64,000 bases of DNA from Massilia sp. PDC64 (GTDB taxonomy: Bacteria; Pseudomonadota; Gammaproteobacteria; Burkholderiales; Burkholderiaceae_D): NCBI RefSeq assembly GCF_900101265.1, contig NZ_FMZS01000007.1, positions 62,001 to 126,000 on the forward strand. The letters are read 5' to 3'. Position numbers and translations under genes: made by a program. Positions 16,549-25,113 of the stretch are shown piece by piece. The notes beneath the pieces are model-generated. The model was not told where the DNA came from. It did not search any database and saw only the letters and a program-made list of their open reading frames with translations. Position 1 is the stretch's first letter, and each line of letters starts with the position of its first letter.

Positions 16549-19206
16549 TCAGTAGTTGAAACCGGCGCGTACACCATACATGCGCGGCTCGACGTAGGTG
16601 GCCTTCATGAAGCCGCCCCACAGCGAATCGCTGCTCGTCTTGGCGCGCTTGTCCGTCACGTTACGCACGTAGGCTTCCGCGTACCAGTTGCCGTCCGGGG
16701 AATCCAGGCGTGCCGACGCATCCGCCAGCGCATACGCGGCCTGGAAGCGGCCGATGCCGGCCCAGTCCGAGTTGCGCAGGTCGAAGTAGGCCTTGTCGCG
16801 CCAGTTCACTTTCACGTACGGCGTGAGACGGTAGCCGCCCGGCAGCTCGAACTCCTGCGAGAAGTTCAGGTAGACCTGGTACTTCGGCGTGTTCGGCAGG
16901 TGGTTGCCGTCGATGTCGTACAGGCGGCGGCCCAGCAGGGACTTGTCCGGACCGTTGTAGATGGCCGGGCAAGGCTGCACGCCGAATTCCGCGCGCACGT
17001 CGCCGCACTGGTAGTCGTCGCTGTAGTTGTAGAAGCCGTGCACCTTGGTGTCGATAAAAGCGAAGCCGCCGCCCAGGCGCGCGCCGCGCCACGGCTTGTA
17101 GTCCCACTCCAGTTCCAGGCCCGGGATGCGGGTGTCGCCCACGTTGATCGTGCGCCAGGCTTCGTACACGTCGCACTTGGGCTGGTCGGCCGGGCAAGGC
17201 TTGCCGTCGTCCGGAATGATCTGGTTGATGAAGTAGTTACCCGTCAGCTGCATGTCCTTGTAGCGCATGTAGAAGGCGGTGGCCGAGAGGCTCAGGCGGT
17301 TGTCCAGGAAGCGGCCCTTCCAGCCCAGCTCATAGTTGGTGACGGTCTCCGGGCCGTACGGCAGGAACGTCGCCTCGCCCGGCTTGCCCGTCGCGGCGCA
17401 CAGGTGGTAGTTGCAGCTGTCGACCTTGTCCGCGAAGCCGCCCGCCTTGTAACCCGTCGACACGGAGGCGTACATCATCTGGCGCGGCGTGATCTGGTAC
17501 TGCAGCCCCGCGCGCCACGTCGTCTTGCCCCAGGTTTCCTTGTGGTCGTTGTTGGTCGCATTGGCGTAGCCGGCATAGGCGATCGGACCGCCGCCGGCCC
17601 AGCCCATCTGCTGCGTCAGGTCGGTGCCGTCGTGGATGCGGAAGCCCGGCGTGCCGGGGATGCCGCGGTCGTACAGGCCGCGGTAATAGGCCGGGTTGCC
17701 GATCCAGTTGGCGCCGTACACCTTGCCGCCCTTGTCTTCCTTCGAATCGCGGCTGTAGCGCGCGCCCAGCGTGGCCGTCCACTTCGGCGCGAACGACCAG
17801 TCGGCCTGGCCGAAGATGGCCTTCGAATCGATCTGGCGGTTCGGCTGCGCGTACACCACGCTGCCCGGGTCGCCGAACGGCTTCTGGATCGCTTCCGTCA
17901 TCTCGTAGTCGATGCGGTTACGCTCGTGCATCCAGAACAGGCCGGACACGTATTTCAGGGAACCCAGCTGCTGCTTGAGCTGCAGTTCGTGCACGGTCGA
18001 CAGGTAGCGCGAATCGGCCGTGCGGTGCCACGTGTCGCGCAGCGGCCAGGTGCCCCAGTTGCCGTCCTTCGTATTCGGGAACGGGGCGATGTCGGCCCAC
18101 GACGGCGCGTTCTGCAGGCCCAGGTCGTCGTCCGAGATCTGGCTGCGGCGCTGGTCGGCGATGGCGAAGTTGTAGCTGACCGACGTGCGGTCGTTGACGT
18201 TCCAGTCCGCGCCCGCGCGCACCGTGCGGATCTTCATGTCGGTCTGGCCCGGCACGTTGACGTTGATGTAGAACTCGTCGTTGGTGCAGGCGTAGCGCGT
18301 GCCGACGCCGGCGCCGCAGTCGCGGAAGAACGCGTAGCCGGCGCTCGAATCCTGGAAGTGCTCGTACGCGGCGTGCAGGGTCAGGTCCTTGTTGACGCGC
18401 AGCGCGGCCTGCAGGCGCGCGGCCCATTCGTTCTGGTTGGTGTAGTAGTCGGACGGGCGCACGAGGCGGTTGTAGCGCATGTCCACGTCCGGCACGCCGT
18501 TCGGGATCCACCCTTTCGACGGCACGTTCGCTTCCGACAGGTCCTGGTGCTGGTCGGCGTAGCCGTCGCGGCGCACGCGCATGAACGAGCCGCGCAGCGC
18601 CAGCTTGTCGTTGACGACGACGTTCTGCACCCAGTTGACCTGCTTCTTGTTGTAGTTGCCGAAGTCCGTCTCCACGCGGCCGTAGTTGCCGTTGAAGTCG
18701 GGCTTCGCCGTGATGACGTTGACGCTGCCGCCCGTCGAGTTACGGCCGAACAGCGTACCCTGCGGGCCGCGCAGCACCTCGAGCTGCTCGATGTCGAACA
18801 TGAGCGCCTGCGCACCCTGCGGCCGCGGCGAGTACAGGCCGTCGACGTGGAAGCCCACGGCCGGGTCGCCCGTCTCGGTGAAGTTGGTCGACGTGATGCC
18901 GCGGATCGTGATCTGGACGCCGTTGTCCAGCCCCGAGTCGATGGTGACGTTGGGGATGTCGTTGGCCATGTCGCGCAGGTTGGTCGCGCCCTTGCGGGTC
19001 AGCTGGTCCTGCGTGAACGCGGTGACGGCGACCGGCGTCTTGAGCAGCGAGGTGCTGAAGCGGGTGGCGGTCACCGTCACTTCCGGGATCGTATCGGCGG
19101 ACTGCGCGGGCTTGGTGTCGGCCTGCGCCCAGGCGGGCATTGCGGCGAGGGTGCAGGCGCTGGCGACGGCCACGCTCATGGCCGTCCGTTTGATTGGATG
19201 CAGCAT
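16549..19206 (-). CDS. TonB-dependent outer-membrane receptor (PUL next to GH2)
   Basis: 885 aa from ATG 19206, which follows AGGAGAT at ideal spacing; the frame upstream to 19272 is not needed. A signal peptide (cleavage near AWAQA) is followed by a plug with the TonB-box-like VTVTATRF. IRGITSTNFTETGDPAVGFH and the plug-end block EVLRGPQGTLFGRNSTGGS are present. The barrel ends YGVRAGFNY with a terminal Tyr. It is one of the sphingomonad-type receptors that import oligosaccharides, vitamins or Fe complexes. Same-strand GH2 and a shared TTTAGT motif upstream of both genes argue for uptake of the GH2 substrate. It converges on the gluconate locus, separated by the palindromic element. Confidence 0.9.
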   Translation of the reverse strand: MLHPIKRTAMSVAVASACTLAAMPAWAQADTKPAQSADTIPEVTVTATRFSTSLLKTPVAVTAFTQDQLTRKGATNLRDMANDIPNVTIDSGLDNGVQITIRGITSTNFTETGDPAVGFHVDGLYSPRPQGAQALMFDIEQLEVLRGPQGTLFGRNSTGGSVNVITAKPDFNGNYGRVETDFGNYNKKQVNWVQNVVVNDKLALRGSFMRVRRDGYADQHQDLSEANVPSKGWIPNGVPDVDMRYNRLVRPSDYYTNQNEWAARLQAALRVNKDLTLHAAYEHFQDSSAGYAFFRDCGAGVGTRYACTNDEFYINVNVPGQTDMKIRTVRAGADWNVNDRTSVSYNFAIADQRRSQISDDDLGLQNAPSWADIAPFPNTKDGNWGTWPLRDTWHRTADSRYLSTVHELQLKQQLGSLKYVSGLFWMHERNRIDYEMTEAIQKPFGDPGSVVYAQPNRQIDSKAIFGQADWSFAPKWTATLGARYSRDSKEDKGGKVYGANWIGNPAYYRGLYDRGIPGTPGFRIHDGTDLTQQMGWAGGGPIAYAGYANATNNDHKETWGKTTWRAGLQYQITPRQMMYASVSTGYKAGGFADKVDSCNYHLCAATGKPGEATFLPYGPETVTNYELGWKGRFLDNRLSLSATAFYMRYKDMQLTGNYFINQIIPDDGKPCPADQPKCDVYEAWRTINVGDTRIPGLELEWDYKPWRGARLGGGFAFIDTKVHGFYNYSDDYQCGDVRAEFGVQPCPAIYNGPDKSLLGRRLYDIDGNHLPNTPKYQVYLNFSQEFELPGGYRLTPYVKVNWRDKAYFDLRNSDWAGIGRFQAAYALADASARLDSPDGNWYAEAYVRNVTDKRAKTSSDSLWGGFMKATYVEPRMYGVRAGFNY

Positions 19207-19325
19207 CGTATCTCCTTGGTTTTTTGAATTCTGCGTGCCGGCGAACCGGTCACGTACGGACGAGTATTTCAATCAGAATTCGTAAAATCAAAGAATTTCG
19301 CTGGACACCTTTCAGTTTCTTCGTC

Positions 19326-19336
19326 TTTACTAAACA
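19326..19336. promoter_or_regulatory. TTTACTAAACA motif upstream of the GH2-associated TonB receptor
   Basis: TTTACTAAACA lies about 120 bp upstream of the receptor ATG. It matches the right arm of the inverted repeat at 22930-22952, which sits at nearly the same distance from the GH2 ATG. It is a candidate shared operator of the pair. Confidence 0.45.
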
Positions 19337-19355
19337 ATCAGCTTGTCGCGTACAT

Positions 19356-22300
19356 TCAGGGCTGCGCGGCGTCCACCGCGACCGCCTGTTCCGGGCCGTT
19401 CCAGGCCCGTACGGCGACCTTCAGTGCGCCTGCCGCACCGGTGAATTCGGCGCTGACGGTACGGCTCTCGCCCGGCATCAGCGACACGTAGTTGTCCGAC
19501 CAGTACACGGGCAGCACGCGCGCGCCGGCGGCATCGAGCAGCGTCAGTTTCGTGTTCAGCACGGGCACCTTCGATGGATTCGAGAGCGTCACCTCCACCC
19601 TGCGCGCCGTCCCTTCCGAGCGGCCCGAAGCGCGTACGGTCACGGGCACGCCGGCGAGCGTATCGAGACCGCGCTGGCGCTCGGGACTCGACGAAGGCCA
19701 GTACACGTTGTCCGACAGCGTGCGGCCCGCGCCGTCGGTCAAGGTCAGCTTCACGACCAGCAGGCCTTCGCGCGCCACCAGCGGCGCGATGCCGAGATCG
19801 ACCGGTCCGGACGTGCCCACGCCGGGCACGCTGACGGTGGTTGAGCCGCGGCCCGCGAGCCGGCCGTCGACGGTCCAGGCTTCGAACGCGACGCGCGCAT
19901 TGTCCAGCGGCGCGGTCGGGTTGTTGATGACGTCGACCGCGTAATCGGGCAGGTTCAGTTGCACGTGCACGGGTTCGGACGCGTGTTTCGTGCCGTAGTA
20001 GGCGGCGTGCGTGTCGTAGTCGTGGCTGAGGATCTGCCACATCGTGCTCGGCCAGGCCGGCTGCGTCATCCACAGCATGCGGCCGCTGTTCTCGCGCCAC
20101 AGTCCCGCATTCATGCCTTCGAAGATCGCACGGTGCGATTCGTAGTTCATCAGCTGCGCCTTGCGCTCGAAGTCGGCCAGCGATTGCGGCGCGCCGTACT
20201 GCTGCTCGAGCGCCTTCATGAACGGTTCCACGCGGCCGTTGCCGCTGGGGTGCCAGTCGTGGTACGCGGCGGTGTCGCCCAGCGGCCAGCGCTCGGATGC
20301 CGGCACGGCCGCCTCGAACGCCTCGCGCGTGGGGAACGACGGCGTGCCCACTTCGACGGCGAAGCCCTTGGCGTGCGTCGTGAAATACGTGGCCGGCGCC
20401 TGGTAGTCGTACGGGCCGCTGTTCTGCAGGTTCACGCGGTTCGAGCTGCCCGTGTACCAGCGCGTGCCGTCTTCCGCGTAGATCAGCGCTTCCAGTTTCT
20501 CGTTCAGCACCGGCTGCGGCACGCCCTCGTTGCGGCCGAACCAGGCGATGATCGAGGGGTGGTTGCGGAAACGCCGCACGACGTCGACGGCATTCGCCAT
20601 GAACAGGTCGACGTCCTGCGGCTCGATGTTGTAGTCCTGCGTCGAGGCCCAGAAGTCGTTCAGCACCATCAGCCCGTATTCGTCGGCCAGCTCGAAGAAC
20701 GTCTCTTCCGTGTTCTGGCCGACCCAGTTGCGGATGATGTTCACGTGGGCGTCGCGGTGCAGGCGGAAATACGGTTCCAGGCGCGCGCGGTCGACGCGCT
20801 TCATGAAGTCGTCCATGCCCCAGTTGCCGCCGCGCGCGGCGATGCGCACGCCATTGACCTTGATGACGAGGTGCGGCGTCAGGCTGCCGGCATCGGGCAG
20901 GTCGCGGATCGCGGCCGTGCCTTCCGCTTCCGGACGCAGGCTGGTCGCCCACTGGTTGCCCGCGACCTTGCGCAGCGCCTCGTGGCGGGCGTCGGTGATG
21001 CGCACGCCGAGCGCGTGCGCCTTCGTGAAATCGGCCTCCACGCGACGCAGGTGGCCCGTGCGGTCGACCAGCGACAGTTCGTAGGTCACGCTGCGGATGC
21101 CGAACGCGGTGCGCGCGTGATCCGACAGCGCCGCGCCCTGCAGCACGTCGACGTCGAGGTCGTGCAGCTCCGGCTTGCCGTAGCCGTTCGGCCACCACAG
21201 GCGTGGCTGCTTCACCTTCAGCGCGGCGAATTCGTTCGAGGAGAAGCGCACGGTGCGCGTGCCGGGCGCCACGTCCAGCGTGCGGCTCACGACGATAGGC
21301 TGCATCGATCCGGCGCGGTCGCGGATGGTGGCGCGCACGGTCGCGCGCACGGTCTTGTTCGACAGGTTCGTCACCGGCACCTCGATGCCGACGTCGGCCT
21401 CGCGATGGTCGTCCGCGAGCGCCGTGATCACGTGCGTATCGCCCACGCGCACGTCGCCCGTGCTGCGCAGGACGACGTCCTGCCACAGGCCCGTGTTGCG
21501 GTCGCGGACGGACGGGATCCAGTCCCAGCCCTCGGTGGCGATGAACGTCGGGCCGTCCTGCGCCTGCACGCCGCCGTTCTCGCCGACGCCGGCCGCGACG
21601 GATTCCTCATGCGCGATGCCGGGATGCGGCGGCGGCGACACCTTGACGGCGATGACGTTCTCGCCTTTCGGGTTCAGGTACGGTCCCAGGTCGACGCTGC
21701 CGCGCACGAAGGCGCCGCGCGTCGTGCCGGCGCGGCGGCCGTTGACCCAGATCTCGGACGCGTAATTGATGCCCTTGAAGGTGACGAACAGGTGGCGGCC
21801 GGATCGATGCTCGCGCGGCAGCGTGAAGCTCGTGCGATACCACCAGTCCTGGCGGCTGAGGCTTTCCGGGATCGCGAGGTTGTCGAGGCCATGTGCCGGG
21901 CTCGGATAGACGCCGCGGTCGACGAGCGTGGTGAGCACGGTACCCGGCACCGTGGCCTTGTACCAGCGCGAAGCGTCATAACCGCCGCTGGCAATCTGCT
22001 GCGCGGATCCCGGCGCCTGGTCCGCCGATTGCAGCGTCCACGCGCGGATGGCCCATACGTTCGCGCCCCGCGGCTCCAGCGCCGGACCCGCATAGGCCGG
22101 CACGGCGACAGGCTTCGACGGCGGCGTCGCGCTCTGCGGCAGCGTCCACGCATCCTGCGGCGCGGGCTGGCCGGCCATCTGGCGGGTCTGCAGCGGCCAG
22201 TGCGGGCTGCCGGTCTCGAACACGATCATGCCTTCGTTTGGCGGGGTCGCCGCGAGCCGTGCGATGGCCTGTGCGTCGTCCCCCAGCGTCAGCCCGGCGA

Positions 22301-22817
22301 CGCGGCCGGCGAACGCGGCATCGCCTCCCGCGCGGGGTGCGATCGCGATCTGTGCGGCCGCCGCAGTGGCACCCGGCACCTCCTGCCGCGCCACTTCCCT
22401 GCCGTTCGCGTACAGGACGACGTGGCGGCCGTCCCGGCTGGCCGCCACGTGGGTCCAGGCGCCGGCGGGCAGTGGTACGCTGCTGCGCAGGGTCGTGCCC
22501 GCGCCGCAGAAGGCCAGCTTGCCGTCCACGCTGCACAGGTAGCCGATGCCGTCCGCGCCGGCCAGCAACGCCGTCCCGCGCGCGACCTCCGACGGCTTGA
22601 ACCAGCCGCCGATGGCGACGCCCTGCGCCGTCAGCGTCACGCCCTTGGGCGCCTGCTTGACCAGGCCATCTGCGGCCGCCGGGAATTCGGCGTTGAACGG
22701 TCCCCACGTGGCCGCGTGGGCGGCGGATGCCGCCAGCAGCAGGGCAGCGAGTATCGTGTTCAGGGAGCGGGGTGGACGAGCGACGGGCGTGGGCAGGCCC
22801 GAACTGGCGTGGCGCAT
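19356..22817 (-). CDS. Secreted LamG-containing glycoside hydrolase family 2 (exo-beta-glucosaminidase/mannosidase-like)
   Basis: 1153 aa from ATG 22817 (GGAGACC upstream); the earlier in-frame ATG at 22886 lacks a ribosome site. The order is signal peptide to about residue 35, LamG/concanavalin-like domain (about 40-180, GGWFKPSEV, WTHVAASRDGRHVVLYANG), GH2 sugar-binding domain (WYRTSFTLP, FKGINYASEIWVNG), Ig-like domain, then the TIM barrel. The barrel has RGGNWGMDDFMKRV, NIIRNWVGQNTEETFFELAD, acid/base FGRNEG and a nucleophile-type FAVEVGTPSFPT. C-terminal Ig-like domains finish the protein. The RGGNWGMDD pattern is that of exo-beta-D-glucosaminidase and beta-mannosidase-like GH2 rather than LacZ. 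It would trim non-reducing sugars in the periplasm or outside. The precise sugar is undetermined. Confidence 0.83.
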   Translation of the reverse strand: MRHASSGLPTPVARPPRSLNTILAALLLAASAAHAATWGPFNAEFPAAADGLVKQAPKGVTLTAQGVAIGGWFKPSEVARGTALLAGADGIGYLCSVDGKLAFCGAGTTLRSSVPLPAGAWTHVAASRDGRHVVLYANGREVARQEVPGATAAAAQIAIAPRAGGDAAFAGRVAGLTLGDDAQAIARLAATPPNEGMIVFETGSPHWPLQTRQMAGQPAPQDAWTLPQSATPPSKPVAVPAYAGPALEPRGANVWAIRAWTLQSADQAPGSAQQIASGGYDASRWYKATVPGTVLTTLVDRGVYPSPAHGLDNLAIPESLSRQDWWYRTSFTLPREHRSGRHLFVTFKGINYASEIWVNGRRAGTTRGAFVRGSVDLGPYLNPKGENVIAVKVSPPPHPGIAHEESVAAGVGENGGVQAQDGPTFIATEGWDWIPSVRDRNTGLWQDVVLRSTGDVRVGDTHVITALADDHREADVGIEVPVTNLSNKTVRATVRATIRDRAGSMQPIVVSRTLDVAPGTRTVRFSSNEFAALKVKQPRLWWPNGYGKPELHDLDVDVLQGAALSDHARTAFGIRSVTYELSLVDRTGHLRRVEADFTKAHALGVRITDARHEALRKVAGNQWATSLRPEAEGTAAIRDLPDAGSLTPHLVIKVNGVRIAARGGNWGMDDFMKRVDRARLEPYFRLHRDAHVNIIRNWVGQNTEETFFELADEYGLMVLNDFWASTQDYNIEPQDVDLFMANAVDVVRRFRNHPSIIAWFGRNEGVPQPVLNEKLEALIYAEDGTRWYTGSSNRVNLQNSGPYDYQAPATYFTTHAKGFAVEVGTPSFPTREAFEAAVPASERWPLGDTAAYHDWHPSGNGRVEPFMKALEQQYGAPQSLADFERKAQLMNYESHRAIFEGMNAGLWRENSGRMLWMTQPAWPSTMWQILSHDYDTHAAYYGTKHASEPVHVQLNLPDYAVDVINNPTAPLDNARVAFEAWTVDGRLAGRGSTTVSVPGVGTSGPVDLGIAPLVAREGLLVVKLTLTDGAGRTLSDNVYWPSSSPERQRGLDTLAGVPVTVRASGRSEGTARRVEVTLSNPSKVPVLNTKLTLLDAAGARVLPVYWSDNYVSLMPGESRTVSAEFTGAAGALKVAVRAWNGPEQAVAVDAAQP

Positions 22818-22929
22818 GATGGTCTCCGGGAAAAGCATGAAGTCCCGGCGCGGACGGCCGGGATCGTTGTGCGGCGGATTCTGCATCCGGCCGGAGGGAG
22901 GGTCAAACGCCGGAAAGGCTTTGCGGCGC

Positions 22930-22952
22930 TGTTTAGTGGTGATTACTAAACA
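22930..22952. promoter_or_regulatory. Inverted repeat operator upstream of the GH2 gene
   Basis: Perfect 8-bp arms TGTTTAGT (22930-22937) and ACTAAACA (22945-22952) are separated by 7 bp, 113 bp upstream of the GH2 ATG. A further half-site-like TTTAGTAAA is at 23010-23018. The 15-bp centre spacing fits a dimeric regulator binding one DNA face. Confidence 0.6.
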
Positions 22953-22969
22953 GGTCGAGATTGATGGTC

Positions 22970-22997
22970 AAAAGAGGCTGCCCGCCGCGCGGGCAGC
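22970..22997 (-). terminator. Terminator after the PQQ-propeller gene
   Basis: On the minus strand a 9-bp perfect stem GCTGCCCGC/GCGGGCAGC with loop GCG is followed by CTCTTTT. It separates the propeller gene from the downstream GH2 gene. Confidence 0.7.
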
Positions 22998-23026
22998 GGC
23001 GCGCGGCGTTTTAGTAAAGCGCCCCG

Positions 23027-24337
23027 TCAGCGCTGCGGTTCGAAGAACAGCACCTCGCCCGTCGCGGTGGCCGCGATCATCTGGCCGTCGTACCACGCCG
23101 GCGAGCCCGCGAAGGCGCCGAGGCGCTTGACGTGCTCCAGGCCCGAGTACAGCGCGTGCGCACCGCCCTTGAACATGCGGTCGTTGTCGAACTTGCCCGT
23201 GGCCGGGTCGACGACATGCGCTTCGTTGGCCAGCAGCCCCGGGCTGCGCCAGGACCAGCGCGCTTTGCCGGTCGCCGCATCGAGCGCGTGCAGCTCTCCC
23301 TTCATGGACGCGGCCACGACGACGTCGGCCACGCGCAGGGGCGACGCGAACGTCCACACCTTCGTCTCGAAGCGGTAGCGCTCGCGGCCGGTGCGCTTGT
23401 CCAGCGCCAGCAACAGGCCGGTGTCCGACGTGCCGACGTACACGCTGTCGCCGTCCACTGCCGGCGTGCCGACGACCCAGCTGCCCTGCGCGTCGTAGCG
23501 CCACTTCGGCTGGCCGCCGGCCGCGTCGAGCGCATAGAAAAAGCCGTCGCGCGAGCCGACATAGACCGTGTCGCCATCGACGGCAGGCGACGCCTGGATG
23601 CCGAACATGATGCTGGTCTTCTGCTCGACGCCCGTCTGGTGGCGCCAGCGCTGTTCGCCCGTCTGCGCATCCAGCGCGTACACGGCCCCGTCCCAACTGC
23701 CGACGACGATGTTCCCGCCCGCCAGTGCGGGCGACGAATGCACCATGCCGCCCGTGCGCCACGCCCAGGCCAGCTTGCCGTCTTTCGTGTCGATGGCATA
23801 CACGTGGCCGTCGCTGCTGCCCACGTAGATCTTGCCGTCATGGACCAGCGGCGACGACAGGTACAGGTCCCACGGGTCGGGCACGGGCTGGCCGTCGCGC
23901 GGCATGCCGAACATGCCGTGCACGGCGAACACCGCCTCGCCCTGCGTGCGGAAGGTCCACCGGGGAGAACCGTCGTCCGCCTTCAGCGCATGCACGGTAC
24001 CCGCGCGGTCGAGGAAGTAGACGGTGCCGTCGGCCACCGCGGGCGTGGAAGCGATGCCGCCGCGCGCGTGATACAGCCATTGCAGCGTACGCGTCTTCGC
24101 ATCGAGCGCGTACAGGTTGCCGTTCTCCGCGCCGACGAACACGCGCCCCTGTGCCGCCACAGGCGACGCGTGGATCGCAGCGTGCGCATCGAACCGCCCC
24201 GCCAAGCTGAAACCCTTGACGGCGCGCGTCTCGCCCGCGGCACGGCCGGTATGCGCGGGATCGCCCATGAACATGGGCCAGTCGGCGGCGAACGATGAGG
24301 CAGCGAGGAAGGCAAGCAGCAGGGCAAGACGGCGCAT
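23027..24337 (-). CDS. Exported PQQ-type beta-propeller repeat protein
   Basis: A 436-aa protein with signal peptide MRRLALLLAFLAASSFA and at least six repeats of the ALD-x-x-TG-x-x-W type. Examples are YALDAKTRTLQW, YAIDTKDGKLAW, YALDAQTGEQRW and HALDAATGKARW, which is the PQQ-like/BamB-type WD-analogous propeller. It lacks a dehydrogenase haem or catalytic domain, so it is more likely a periplasmic scaffold or binding protein than a quinoprotein enzyme. It shares the strand with GH2 but has its own terminator, and its divergent neighbour is a two-component system. Function unknown; an accessory role in the adjacent polysaccharide locus is possible. Confidence 0.8.
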   Translation of the reverse strand: MRRLALLLAFLAASSFAADWPMFMGDPAHTGRAAGETRAVKGFSLAGRFDAHAAIHASPVAAQGRVFVGAENGNLYALDAKTRTLQWLYHARGGIASTPAVADGTVYFLDRAGTVHALKADDGSPRWTFRTQGEAVFAVHGMFGMPRDGQPVPDPWDLYLSSPLVHDGKIYVGSSDGHVYAIDTKDGKLAWAWRTGGMVHSSPALAGGNIVVGSWDGAVYALDAQTGEQRWRHQTGVEQKTSIMFGIQASPAVDGDTVYVGSRDGFFYALDAAGGQPKWRYDAQGSWVVGTPAVDGDSVYVGTSDTGLLLALDKRTGRERYRFETKVWTFASPLRVADVVVAASMKGELHALDAATGKARWSWRSPGLLANEAHVVDPATGKFDNDRMFKGGAHALYSGLEHVKRLGAFAGSPAWYDGQMIAATATGEVLFFEPQR

Positions 24338-24450
24338 GGGGGTTCCTGTCGTTGGGATGCGGCCATTCTAGGGGCGTGCGGCGCGCGCATTCTTCAGGGA
24401 GCCTTCACGGCCGATAGGCGCGGCGGCGGCGCGTCGCTATACTTGCGCTC

Positions 24451-25113
24451 ATGCGACTCCTACTCGTGGAAGACGACCTGGCGCTGGGCCGCGCGCTGCA
24501 GTCGGTGCTGCACAACGACGGCCACGACGTCACCTGGGTGCGCCTGGGCAGCGACTGCGCGCGCCTGCTGGACGAGCGCCGCCACGACGCCCTGTTGCTG
24601 GACCTGGGCCTGCCCGACGGCGACGGCGTCGCGCTGCTGCGCCGCCTGCGTGCGGCCGGCCACGTGCTGCCCGCCGTCCTGATCACGGCGCGCGACAGCC
24701 TGCAGGACCGCCTCGACGGCTTCGACGGCGGCGCAGACGATTACCTCATCAAACCCTTCGACATCCCCGAACTGCTGGCCCGCCTGCGCGCCGTCGTGCG
24801 CCGCGCCGGCGGCGCGCAGGCCGACGCGCTGTGGCAGGTCGGCGACCTGGCCATCGATGCGCGCAGCATGAGCGCCACGTGCCGCGGCACGCCCGTCAAC
24901 CTGTCGCGCACGGAGTTCGCGCTGCTGCACGCGCTCGTGCGCAACCCGGACCGCATCGTCACGCGCACGGAGCTCGAACAGGGCGTGCTGCCCTACAGCG
25001 AGGGGCAGACGCTGGACGTGCATATCTCGAACCTGCGCAAGAAGATCGGCGACGGCTACATCCGCACCGTGCGCGGCGTCGGCTACATGGTGCGCCATGA
25101 CGGCGGCCGCTGA
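24451..25113 (+). CDS. OmpR/PhoB-family response regulator (QseB/PmrA-like)
   Basis: A 220-aa regulator. The receiver domain has the acidic pocket EDD (residues 7-9), phosphoacceptor Asp51 in LLLDLGLPDGDG and Lys in LIKPFD. The C-terminal winged helix shows NLSRTEFALLHAL and the DNA-contact helix LDVHISNLRKKIGDGYIRTVRGVGY. It overlaps the histidine kinase ORF by 17 bp, so the two are co-translated. Sequence style is closest to the QseB/PmrA/TctD group. The signal is unknown; targets could include the divergent propeller gene. Confidence 0.93.
   Translation: MRLLLVEDDLALGRALQSVLHNDGHDVTWVRLGSDCARLLDERRHDALLLDLGLPDGDGVALLRRLRAAGHVLPAVLITARDSLQDRLDGFDGGADDYLIKPFDIPELLARLRAVVRRAGGAQADALWQVGDLAIDARSMSATCRGTPVNLSRTEFALLHALVRNPDRIVTRTELEQGVLPYSEGQTLDVHISNLRKKIGDGYIRTVRGVGYMVRHDGGR

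Noticed and set aside
16900..22949. Long plus-strand open frames (16900-19227 and 19959-22949) opposite the minus-strand receptor and GH2
   Set aside because: The translations are low-complexity Arg/Val/His/Asp strings, while the minus frames show complete domain architecture.
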